Shown here piece after piece: positions 9,475-19,326 of a stretch of DNA of 64,000 nucleotides. The DNA comes from Actinostola sp. cb2023 (lineage: Eukaryota > Cnidaria > Anthozoa > Actiniaria > Actinostolidae). The DNA is taken from the NCBI GenBank assembly GCA_033675265.1, contig JAUJYZ010001280.1, positions 343,501-407,500 on the forward strand, read 5' to 3'. The notes beneath the pieces were generated by a model that saw nothing but the letters and a program-made list of their open reading frames with translations, searched no databases and had not been told where the DNA came from. The translations under genes were made by a program, and so were the position numbers. Each line of letters starts with the position of its first letter. The stretch's first letter is position 1.

Positions 9475-10052
9475 GATGTTGACGATCAAAATGCTTAAAC
9501 TAGCGTTATTTTCTACAAGGTATGGTGAATGTTTGGGACAAAACAAATACATTTTGACAGAGATGATCTAGTCTCATTGTTTGTATTGTTGACAATAGAC
9601 ACTCTCCAGCACAAGAAACCGTCCACTAAAATGTTGACGATCAAAATGCTTAAACTAGCGTTATTTTTACAAGGTATGGTGAATGTTTGGGACAAAACAA
9701 ATACATTTTGACAGAGATGATCTAGTCTCATTGTTAGTATTGTTGACAATAGACACTCTCCAGCACAAGAAACCGTCCACTAAGATGTTGACGATCAAAA
9801 ATGCTTAAACTAGCGTTATTTTCTACAAGGTATGGTGAATGTTTGGGACAAAACAAATACATTTTGACAGAGATGATCTAGTCTCATTGTTTGTATTGTT
9901 GACAATAGACACTCTCCAGCACAAGAAACCGTCCACTAAGATGTTGACGATCAAAATGCTTAAACTAGCGTTATTTTCTACAAGGTATGGTGAATGTTTG
10001 GGACAAAACAAATACATTTTGACAGAGATGATCTAGTCTCATTGTTAGTATT
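9433..10052. repeat. Four tandem 155-bp units behind copy 2
   Basis: Units start at 9433, 9588, 9742 and 9898 (each GTTGACAATAGACACTC...). The first unit overlaps the end of the receptor reading frame. The single unit behind copies 1 and 4 suggests later local amplification. Confidence 0.95.
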
Positions 10053-10301
10053 GATTATTATGTACATAATTGACGCACGTTAGAGTCGTTTTCGTATGAG
10101 TGGGAAGTAGTTACAGCGCGGTTCGTGCCCTGCGGTACATATGATATCATAAGACGTAATCATATTGTACATACAGTCAATGTCATTAACGTTGTCCAGC
10201 TAAAAAAAGATTAACACTACAATAAATGTCATGTGTCTCATCCTGTATTCGTTTTGCTTGCACGAAACAAGCAATTATTGTGCAATTGTTGTACTTTGAA
10301 G

Positions 10302-10535
10302 TACAATTGACCAATCTTAAAAATACTTGAAATTCAGCTTAGCGTCACTTCCAAGATACAAAACAAAAGGAAAAATTTGAATAACAAAACAAACTACTCC
10401 TGAATGCGAGGCTAAGTTCAATGTTATGTATTTTTAAGATTGGTCAATTATGACGGCCATTGTGAAAGATAACCAAGTCTTTTAAAAGAACGAGGTTACA
10501 GTTATAGCGGCCATTTTGAAAGGTAACCAAGCCTC
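10302..10535. repeat. Inverted-repeat element plus 55-bp repeat copy, unit 2
   Basis: Second occurrence of the TGACCAATCTTAAAAATAC inverted repeat, followed by GCGGCCATTTTGAAAGGTAACC. The possible polyA signal AATAAA lies upstream at about 10232. Confidence 0.65.
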
Positions 10536-10647
10536 TTTCCACTCCAAAAGTTCCATATTATATTGTGTACATCTATTTCAAAAATAGTCATTCGAAGACC
10601 GAAGTGCACTATGGATCAGTTTAAATTAATCGATTTTGCAAGACACA

Positions 10648-10728
10648 ATGGCGGCGCCAGCAAGCGAAGACCTTCGATGGCGGGTTATTTGTTTTGTGCA
10701 AATGCTCAAAGGACGTGGCGTTTGCTTT
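10648..10728 (+). pseudogene. Possible transposase N-terminal remnant, unit 2
   Basis: Same MAAPASEDLRWRV remnant as at 6695. It is carried along by unit duplication. Confidence 0.3.
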
Positions 10729-11157
10729 AGTTCCGTATTGAACATAATAATCTATTTAAATGACATTTTATGAAGTTTCAGTTCACTTGCATTACCTACA
10801 CAAATCTATATCAAGAAAACAAGGGAAGAAAACCTGAAATAGGAAGTTCAAAATGTAGATATTCGAAAAAGGTGAATTAACAGTTTAACAATTCTTAGAC
10901 TAGACCTAATTCTTTTTGGGGGGTCATTTTAAAGCATGGTAAAAATATTACATTGAATTGAGATACTTTTGATTACTCTGTGAGTATTTGAGATTGAGTG
11001 AAGATTCGTAGCCCTGATATGTTAAAGAGAATTTCTGGTAGTTCACAAATCCAAGTCTACATCTACATTAGGGGGGTCCTGCAAAGGGGGATGGATACCC
11101 ATCACTGCAAGACATGGCGAAATATTCTCTTGATATAGATATATAATAAAATAATAA

Positions 11158-11158
11158 A

Positions 11159-11229
<71 letters not shown>

Positions 11230-11230
11230 G
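11158..11230. repeat. (TAA)n microsatellite in unit 2
   Basis: About 24 uninterrupted TAA/ATA repeats at the position equivalent to 7200-7278. Confidence 0.95.
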
Positions 11231-11482
11231 TAAATATATCAGTAAGTAAATAAATAATAGTAAAAAGCGACAAGAGAATAAACGTGTTTCTGTGTATGAG
11301 AAAAAGCCTCCAGCCTCAAACCAAGAACTTCATTTGCGGAGAAAGAAAACACAATAGCCTCCATTACACATCTTGTTCACAGTACATTTCTTATCGATCC
11401 ATTTCCTTGCAGACATAATCAAGAAGTTCGGGAAATCCGTGGCGAATAATCTTTAGTGAAAATGAATTAACATAAATTGCCT

Positions 11483-12103
11483 GCTCACTTCCAAGTACAC
11501 TGAACACATCGCGTCAACAACATTCTCAAATTGTCACAGGTCTCAAAATGAGCAATCTGAAAGAATCTGTCAATTGTGTCCGCCATTTTGAAAGATTGGT
11601 CAAATAAGCCAAACGTCGCATTTTCCATACTCTGTTAAACAGGTCGATAGCTTAGCTTGTCCAATGTGACAAAATACAGAAAATCGTTGGAAAACAACGG
11701 TTCCACATGCCCTCGCTTTGTACGTGCTAAACTAAACCGGTTGGCGGTTACTCCTTGGTGTTCTCTGTCTCCACAAAGTAGTGTTAATTGTTGAAAGTTG
11801 GATCGATTGTGGGACTCAAATGCGAGTATTCTTACCATTTCCGTTGTTAAGACAAAGTACGTTCAAGTGTATGCGTAGGTCCCTAAAAAGTCGAAAACAA
11901 GTAAAGTAAATTGAAAGACGATGTGTGACAATGACCAGGAAATATCAAACAACAAAAGGTCAGGGAAAATAAAAGATGCATCAAAGCTTAGTTGTGGTTC
12001 ATATGCCTCGTCGATTCTGTTCGCGTCAGTTCAATCTTGATGCCTTAGACTGACATTGAAGATTTCTTGGGACATTGGTTCCAGGCAGCCCTACCCCTCT
12101 GAG
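11483..12103 (+). promoter_or_regulatory. Upstream region of receptor copy 3 (type B)
   Basis: From GGTTGGCGGTTA (about 11738) to AAGTACGTTC (about 11852) only about 113 bp remain, with a sequence (CTCCTTGGTGTTCTCTGTC...) not present in copies 1 and 2. The TATA-like site of type A is absent. Confidence 0.4.
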
Positions 12104-13105
12104 ATGTCTGAAGTCACTCAAATTGTTCTCTTTGCTGTTGAGTTGGTAGGCGCGATAGTGGGCAACTTATTTCTTCTCGTCCTGCTGTTCCGATCAATAG
12201 ATCTCCGTCGTTCGGCGTCCAAAAATGTCATTTTCAACTGCGCGTCAGCAGACTTCACCAACGCCATGATAAACGTATCTCTCGCCTTGGATTATGTTGT
12301 CTTGAAGACTGGAAACCTGAAGGGAACTGTCGCGCCCGTTGCTGTTAACATAATGATAACATTCTTGATGCTCATGACTTTGCATTCCACTCTGATCGTG
12401 ATAGCAGATCGACTTTTTATCGTCAAATTTCCACTCAAGTACAACAACATGATGACAGTGAAGAAAGCGCGCACTGCCATCGCGACGATGTGGCTCGTTA
12501 CGTTTCTGTTCAGCATTCTGCTCAACGTAATCAGGATGGTACGAGATCCTCCATCAGCTAACTCCAGCCCCCTTGAGTACATGGGACGCCAGCACAAAAC
12601 AAACGGCAAGTACTTCGTGTTTCTGATGACGCTTGTAATCTTCATAGAGGTCGCCGTTCTGTCCGGGATGCTCTATCGGGAACTCCAAAAGCTGCTCAAG
12701 AAAAGGCTCGTATCACGCTCAAACGAAAGTGAAACCTTGAGAATGAAAGCTGAGAGGGAAAAGATTGCCACGTCTTGCAGGACTGTGCTGTTGGTGATGG
12801 TAATCTACATGGCTTGCTTCTTCCCTGGTCTGTTGAACGCCTTTTCACGAATCATAAACGTGGAGCTGTCAATCGCAGAGTATGACCGAGCTTTTGTCGC
12901 AATCTTCTCAGCACAACTGAGCTCGCTATTCAATCCCATGGTGTTCATTCTACGATCATCCGACTTGCGTCAGTCAGCAGTGAGACTTTTGACAAATCGT
13001 TCCAACAGAATTCATATAGAGCCTAGTAACCAATCCAGTACAAGGCTAACAGTTTTCCAAAGTGTTGACAATAGACACTCTTCAGCACAAGAAACCGTCC
13101 ACTAA
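12104..13105 (+). CDS. Class A (rhodopsin-like) GPCR, tandem copy 3
   Basis: Single-exon frame of 333 residues from ATG 12104. It is almost identical to copy 2, including the type II ECL3 (VELSIAEYDRAF) and the long repeat-encoded tail. The one difference noticed in the protein is isoleucine for arginine in the first intracellular loop (FRSIDLRR instead of FRSRDLRR). All class A landmarks are intact, so it should be functional as far as the sequence shows. Its upstream region is type B, unlike copy 2. Confidence 0.9.
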   Translation: MSEVTQIVLFAVELVGAIVGNLFLLVLLFRSIDLRRSASKNVIFNCASADFTNAMINVSLALDYVVLKTGNLKGTVAPVAVNIMITFLMLMTLHSTLIVIADRLFIVKFPLKYNNMMTVKKARTAIATMWLVTFLFSILLNVIRMVRDPPSANSSPLEYMGRQHKTNGKYFVFLMTLVIFIEVAVLSGMLYRELQKLLKKRLVSRSNESETLRMKAEREKIATSCRTVLLVMVIYMACFFPGLLNAFSRIINVELSIAEYDRAFVAIFSAQLSSLFNPMVFILRSSDLRQSAVRLLTNRSNRIHIEPSNQSSTRLTVFQSVDNRHSSAQETVH

Positions 13106-13683
13106 GATGTTGACGATCAAAATGCTTAAACTAGCGTTATTTTCTACAAGGTATGGTGAATGTTTGGGACAAAACAAATACATTTTGACAGAGATGATCT
13201 AGTCTCATTGTTTGTATTGTTGACAATAGACACTCTCCAGCACAAGAAACCGTCCACTAAAATGTTGACGATCAAAATGCTTAAACTAGCGTTATTTTTA
13301 CAAGGTATGGTGAATGTTTGGGACAAAACAAATACATTTTGACAGAGATGATCTAGTCTCATTGTTAGTATTGTTGACAATAGACACTCTCCAGCACAAG
13401 AAACCGTCCACTAAGATGTTGACGATCAAAAATGCTTAAACTAGCGTTATTTTCTACAAGGTATGGTGAATGTTTGGGACAAAACAAATACATTTTGACA
13501 GAGATGATCTAGTCTCATTGTTTGTATTGTTGACAATAGACACTCTCCAGCACAAGAAACCGTCCACTAAGATGTTGACGATCAAAATGCTTAAACTAGC
13601 GTTATTTTCTACAAGGTATGGTGAATGTTTGGGACAAAACAAATACATTTTGACAGAGATGATCTAGTCTCATTGTTAGTATT
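13064..13683. repeat. Four tandem 155-bp units behind copy 3
   Basis: Same four-unit arrangement as behind copy 2, with the same small variants (for example GTTATTTTTACAAGG in unit 2). The amplification therefore came before the copy 2/copy 3 duplication. Confidence 0.95.
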
Positions 13684-13935
13684 GATTATTATGTACATAA
13701 TTGACGCACGTTAGAGTCGTTTTCGTATGAGTGGGAAGTAGTTACAGCGCGGTTCGTGCCCTGCGGTACATATGATATCATAAGACGTAATCATATTGTA
13801 CATACAGTCAATGTCATTAACGTTGTCCAGCTAAAAAAAGATTAACACTACAATAAATGTCATGTGTCTCATCCTGTATTCGTTTTGCTTGCACGAAACA
13901 AGCAATTATTGTGCAATTGTTGTACTTTGAAGTAC

Positions 13936-14166
13936 AATTGACCAATCTTAAAAATACTTGAAATTCAGCTTAGCGTCACTTCCAAGATACAAAACAAAAG
14001 GAAAAATTTGAATAACAAAACAAACTACTCCTGAATGCGAGGCTAAGTTCAATGTTATGTATTTTTAAGATTGGTCAATTATGACGGCCATTTGTGAAAG
14101 ATAACCAAGCCTTTTAAAAGAACGAGGTTACAGTTATAGCGGCCATTTTGAAAGGTAACCAAGCCT
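13936..14166. repeat. Inverted-repeat element plus 55-bp repeat copy, unit 3
   Basis: Third occurrence of the TGACCAATCTTAAAAATAC inverted repeat and of one GGTTAC...GTAACC unit. Confidence 0.6.
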
Positions 14167-14277
14167 TTCCACTCCAAAAGTTCCATATTATATTGTGTAC
14201 ATCTATTTCAAAAATAGTCATTCGAAGACCGAAGTGCACTATGGATCAGTTTAAATTAATCGATTTTGCCAGACACA

Positions 14278-14358
14278 ATGGCGGCGCCAGCAAGCGAAGA
14301 CCTTCGATGGCGGGTTATTTGTTTTGTGCAAATGCTCAAAGGACGTGGCGTCTGCTTT
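14278..14358 (+). pseudogene. Possible transposase N-terminal remnant, unit 3
   Basis: Same MAAPASEDLRWRV remnant as at 6695 and 10648. Confidence 0.3.
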
Positions 14359-14737
14359 AGTTCCGTATTGAACATAATTAGCTATTTAAATGACATTTTA
14401 TGAAGTTTCAGTTCACTTGCATTACCTACACAAATCTATATCAAGAAAACAAGGGAAGAAAACCTGAAATAGGAAGTTCAAAATGTAGATATTCGAAAAA
14501 GGTGGATTAACAGTTTAACAATTCTTAGACTAGACCTAATTCTTCTTGGGGGGTCATTTTAAAGCACGGTAAAAATATTACATTGAATTGAGATATTTTT
14601 GAGAATTTCTGGTAGTTCACAAATCCAAGTCTACATCTACATTAGGGGGGTCCTGCAAAGGGGGATGGATACCCATCACTGCAAGACATGGGGAAATATT
14701 CTCTTGATATAGATATATAATAAAATTAATAATAATA

Positions 14738-14951
14738 CAGCAATATGCAGAAATTCTGATCCTTTTGACTAAAATACACAGTATCAAATACCTACTTAAA
14801 ATCGTGGGATAGCTTCCATGATATTTTTTTCATAAAGCCTCGCTGGCAGACAACTAGAAAAAAATATCAGCGTAGCCATCCCATAATTTTAAGTAGGTTT
14901 TTGATATATATGTATTTTTGTCAAAAGGATCAGAATTTCTGCATATTGCTG
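14738..14951. mobile_element. 214-bp mariner-like MITE inserted in the TAA repeat
   Basis: Termini CAGCAATATGCAGAAATTCT and the inverse AGAATTTCTGCATATTGCTG form arms of about 33 bp or more. TA lies on both sides (14736-14737 and 14952-14953), the Tc1/mariner target. It splits the (TAA)n tract that is continuous in units 1 and 2, so it inserted after those units separated. Confidence 0.8.
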
Positions 14952-15226
14952 TATTAATAATAATAATAATAAGTAAATATATAAGTAAGTAAATAAATAA
15001 TAGTATAAAAGCGACAAGAGAATAAACGTGTTTCTGTGTATGAGAAAAAGCCTCCAGCCTCAAACCAAGAACTTCATTTGCGGAGAAAGAAAACACAATA
15101 GCCTCCATTACACATCTTGTTCACAGTACATTTCTTATCGATCCATTTCCGTGCAAACATAATCAAGAAGTTCGGGAAATCCGTGGCGAATAATCTTTAG
15201 TGAAAGTGAATGAACAACAATTGTCT

Positions 15227-15847
15227 GCTCACTTCCAAGTACACTGAACACATCGCGTCAACAACATTCTCAAATTGTCACAGGTCTCAAAATGAGCAAT
15301 CTGAAAGAATCTGTCAATTGTGTCTGCCATTTTGAAAGATTGGCCAAATAAGCCAAACGTCGCATTTTTCATACTCTGTTAAACAGGTCGATAGCTTAGC
15401 TTGTCCAATGTGACAAAATACAGAAAATCGGTGGAAAACAACGGTTCCACATGCCCTCGCTTTGTACGTGCTAAACTAAACCGGTTGGCGGTTACTCCTT
15501 GGTATTCTCTGTCTCCACAAAGTAGTGTTAATTGTTGAAAGTTGGATCGATTGTGGGACTCAAATGCGAGTATTCTTATCATTTCCGTTGTTAAGACAAA
15601 GTACGTTCAAGTGTCCGCGTAGGTCACAAAAAAGTCGAAAGCAAGTAAACAAAATTGAAAGACGATGTGTGACAATGACCAGGAAATCTCAAACAACAAA
15701 AGGCCAGGGAAAATAAAAGATGCATCAAAGCTTAGTTGTGGTTCATATTCCTCGTCGATTCTGTTCGCGTCAGTTCAATCTTGATGCCTTAGACTGACAT
15801 TGAAGATTTCTTGGGACATTGGTTCCATGCAGCCCTACCCCTCTGAG
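15227..15847 (+). promoter_or_regulatory. Upstream region of receptor copy 4 (type B)
   Basis: Same short type as copy 3, with several substitutions (for example GTGTCCGCGTAGGTCAC). No TATA-like box of type A is present. Confidence 0.4.
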
Positions 15848-16771
15848 ATGTCTGAAGTCACTCAAATTGTTCTCTTTGCTGTTGAGTTGGTAGGCGCGAT
15901 AGTGGGTAACTTATTTCTTCTCGTCCTGCTGTTCCGATCAAGAGATCTCCGTCGTTCGGCGTCCAAAAATGTCATTTTCAACTGCGCGTCAGCAGACTTC
16001 ACCAACGCCATGATAAACGTATCTCTCGCCTTGGATTATGTTGTCTTGAAGACTGGAAACCTGAACGGAACTGTCGCGCCCGTTGCTGTTAACATAATGA
16101 TAACATTCTTGATGCTCATGACTTTGCATTCCACTCTGATCGTGATAGCAGATCGACTTTTTATCGTCAAATTTCCACTCAAGTACAACAACATGATGAC
16201 AGTGAAGAAAGCGCGCACTGCCATCGCGACGATGTGGCTCGTTACGTTTCTGTTCAGCATTCTGCTCAACGTAATCAGGATGGTACGAGATCCTCCATCA
16301 GCTAACTCCAGCCCCCTTGAGTACATGGGTCGCCAGCACAAAACAAACGGCAAGTACTTCGTGTTTCTGATGACGCTTGTAATCTTCATAGAGGTCGCCG
16401 TTCTGTCCGGGATGCTCTATCGGGAACTCCAAAAGCTGCTGAAGAAAAAGCTCGTATCACGCTCAAACGAAAGTGAAACCTTGAGAATGAAAGCTGAGAG
16501 GGAAAAGATTGACATGTCTTGCAGGACTGTGCTGTTGGTGATGGTAATCTACATGGCTTGCTTCTTTCCTGGTCTGTTGAACGGCTTTTCTCGAATCATA
16601 AACATTGAACTGACGACCAAAGGAAATATCCGAGCTTTTACCACAATCTTCTCAGCACAACTGAGCTCGCTATTCAATCCCATGGTGTTCATTCTACGAT
16701 CGTCCGAATTGCGTCAGTCAGCAGTGAGACTTTTGACAAATCGTTCCAACAGAATTCATATAGAGCCTTAG
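15848..16771 (+). CDS. Class A (rhodopsin-like) GPCR, tandem copy 4
   Basis: Single-exon frame of 307 residues from ATG 15848. An extra in-frame ATG at 15827, created by an R-to-M change seen only in this copy, could add 7 residues. ECL3 is type I (IELTTKGNIRAF) and the tail is short (RIHIEP), as in copy 1. Private replacements: K to N in ECL1 (NLNGTV), which creates an N-glycosylation sequon, KKK for KKR in ICL3, IDMS for IATS at the base of TM6, and RSSEL for RSSDL. Motifs for a working class A receptor are intact. Confidence 0.9.
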   Translation: MSEVTQIVLFAVELVGAIVGNLFLLVLLFRSRDLRRSASKNVIFNCASADFTNAMINVSLALDYVVLKTGNLNGTVAPVAVNIMITFLMLMTLHSTLIVIADRLFIVKFPLKYNNMMTVKKARTAIATMWLVTFLFSILLNVIRMVRDPPSANSSPLEYMGRQHKTNGKYFVFLMTLVIFIEVAVLSGMLYRELQKLLKKKLVSRSNESETLRMKAEREKIDMSCRTVLLVMVIYMACFFPGLLNGFSRIINIELTTKGNIRAFTTIFSAQLSSLFNPMVFILRSSELRQSAVRLLTNRSNRIHIEP

Positions 16772-16829
16772 TAACTAACCCAGTATAAGGCAAACAGTTT
16801 TCCAAAGTGTTGTAATTGGCTCTTGTTGA

Positions 16830-17130
16830 CAATAGACACTCTCCAGCACAGGAAACCGTCCACTAAGATGTTGACGATCAAAATGCTTAAACTAGCGTTA
16901 TTTTCTACAAGGTATGGTGAATGTTTGGGACAAAACAAATGCATTTTGACAGAGATGATCCAGTCTCATTGTTAGTATTGACTTTAATGTACATAATTAA
17001 CGTACGTCATTGTTTCTATAGTGACGTGTTTATTGTACTTTGTTTAGTTTTTCATGACGTCATATGTGTTCAAATCATAGCGTTGTACATATGTGGGGAA
17101 TGGGATTGTATACGTATATAAATAGAAAAT
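16830..17130. other. 3' flank of copy 4, end of the tandem units
   Basis: One 155-bp unit follows the stop codon. The sequence departs from the other units after about 16980, so the AATAAA seen behind copies 1-3 is missing. No further gene is seen. Confidence 0.5.
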
Positions 17131-17136
17131 CATAGC

Positions 17137-19110
17137 CTGCGTAGCCAGGCTCTAGGGGAAAGGAGGGGGAGGGGTGGGGGAAAGGGGAAGGGGAAAAGAG
17201 GAGGGGGACTGGAGAAGAGGGGGCGGAGAGAGAGGGAGGGAGAGCCTGCAGTCACCTATTGTTATTTTTCGTGTGTAGCGTTCGCTGGCGAACGCTGATT
17301 ACCCATTGGCTAAAACCCTGTCAATCAAAGAGTTCAGATTTTCATTCAAGATAGCTGATGCACAGGTAGCCCAAGGTATCTATGAGAGGCTTGTTATCGA
17401 GCTGTATATAAGGCTTTGTATGGGACCTTAGGCTCTGATCGATAACTCCGTAAATCATAAAGCCAATGAACTCTAACCTTCCTGTAGTGTTGTTTGTGTC
17501 GTTGTTGATCTCTGGTAACGATTTCAGGTCATTCCGGCGATTTTTAGCTGAGCTCTCCCCCTACTACTAAGAAGGAGGAAAGGTAGGAGACTAGCAATGG
17601 CCGATCGGACTGACCCACTCTCGAAAATCAATTTTTTCCCTCCACTAAACCACGTCTCCTTGCTTCGATACTCTGCAGCATCAAAGGCAGATATATTTCC
17701 TCGAAGTTCATCGAAAAAAGTCCGATAAAACTTCTCCTGCGGAACCAGCAATCCAGCGAGATCCTCGAATAAACAGCCATTTTAACACGCCAAAAGCCGT
17801 GGCAAGCAAATCCTGTGCAACTCGGAAACCGTTGAGACGCGGTTGGCCTGGGCGCGAACCAAATTCTTTCGAACGAGTGTCCCCATGGTCTGGAAATGCT
17901 AAACGTTTAATTCTACCGTAAAACGCAACTGAGATATGATTTTTCCGCTTAGCTTCCTTGAAAAAGTCTTCATATTGTCTTCTTTTCAAAGTGGGCAGCA
18001 TAATATAAGCTTAACTGAATAGTTCGAGAGCAAAATCACGTCGCATTTCCAGACCATGGGGATACTCGTTCGAAAGAATTTGGTTCGCGCGCCCAGGCCA
18101 ACCGCGTCTCAACGGTTTCCGAGTTGCACAGGATTTGCTTGCCACGGCTTTTGGCGTGTTAAAATGGCTGTTTATTCGAGGATCTCGCTGGATTGCTGGT
18201 TCCGCAGGAGAAGTTTTATCGGACTTTTTTCGATGAACTTCGAGGAAATCTATCTGCCTTTGATGCTGCAGAGTATCGAAGCAAGGGGACGTGGTTTAGT
18301 GGAGGAAAAAAATTGATTTTCGAGAGTGGGTCAGTCCGATCGGCCATTGCTAGTCTCCTACCTTTCCTTCTTCTTAGTAGTGGGGGGAGAGCTCAGCTAA
18401 AAAACCAGAGATCAACAACGACACAAACAACACTACAGGAAGGTTAGAGTTCATTGGCTTTATTATTTACGGAGTTATCGACCAGAGCCTAAGGTCCCAT
18501 ACAAAGCCTTATATACAGCTCAATAACAAGCCTCTCATAGATACCTTGGGCTACCTGTGGCTGATATTTGATCGCTCTTTTAACGGAGAACGAACTCGCT
18601 GTGATTTGCGATTAGCAGGACTGCTTCTTTCTGGTGACAACAGACGTTACCGGCCGTTTGACCTTTCTTCCACCACAAAGTTTCCAATATTACGTAGATA
18701 AAAAGCTCACACAAGTTCTTGATTTTTAGGCCACAAACGTTTATTGACGTTTATATATTCCAATAATTTGTTAACAAACGGAACACTTCATTTTGCAAGT
18801 TTTCGTTAGGTTTTAGAGCGTATTTACTTGTAGCGTAGCCAGGCTAACAGCAGGAGATGTGCGAGTTCTGACACTTCAACGGAAGTCAACAAATTCAGCT
18901 AGGTTCTGATTGGTTAACTTTGACAGTTTACGTTTTCCAGACACATCAGCATGTGAATGTTAATTAGGGGGCGGCATGAAAAATAACAATAGGTGACTGC
19001 AGGCTCTCCCTCCCCCTCTCTCCGCCCCCTCTTCTCCAGTCCCCCTCCCCTTTTCCCCTTCCCCTTTCCCCACCCCTCCCCCTCCTTTCCCCTAGAGCCT
19101 GGCTACGCAG
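17137..19110. mobile_element. Outer foldback element, about 2 kb
   Basis: Left terminus CTGCGTAGCCAGGCTCTAGG and right terminus CCTAGAGCCTGGCTACGCAG are inverse copies. The arms continue through a G-rich purine tract (17155-17250; C-rich at 18996-19095) to CTGCAGTCACCTATTGTTAT. The element contains a second foldback element (17361-18559). No transposase is visible and no target duplication was convincing. Confidence 0.75.
17361..18559. mobile_element. Inner foldback element, CACAGG family, 1.2 kb
   Basis: Begins CACAGGTAGCCCAAGGTATC and ends with its inverse (GATACCTTGGGCTACCTGTG). The arms cover nearly the whole element up to a loop at about 17905-18040. GCTGATG at the left and GCTGATA at the right form a 7-bp target duplication with one mismatch. 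Both arms encode the same peptide fragment (FYRTFFDELRGN..SAFDAAEYRSK), on opposite strands. That fragment is not recognised. Confidence 0.75.
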
Positions 19111-19114
19111 AATA

Positions 19115-19326
19115 TATAAACATACATAAACGCAGTCAACTGACACATTGTTGAAAACTAGCTTTATTTTTTCCCATTTCAAAATACATTTTTGTCTCAT
19201 TTGATGTGACTAAGGTTTTATTTTATTTGGATTTTTTGATATTCTTTAATTTTCTTGTGCTTCATAAAATATTATTATTACGTAAGAGTGAAGTTTAACT
19301 AATGCTTCTATCATAGTCGCTCTGAA
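19115..19326. other. Gene-free spacer
   Basis: AT-rich, with no feature recognised. Confidence 0.4.
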
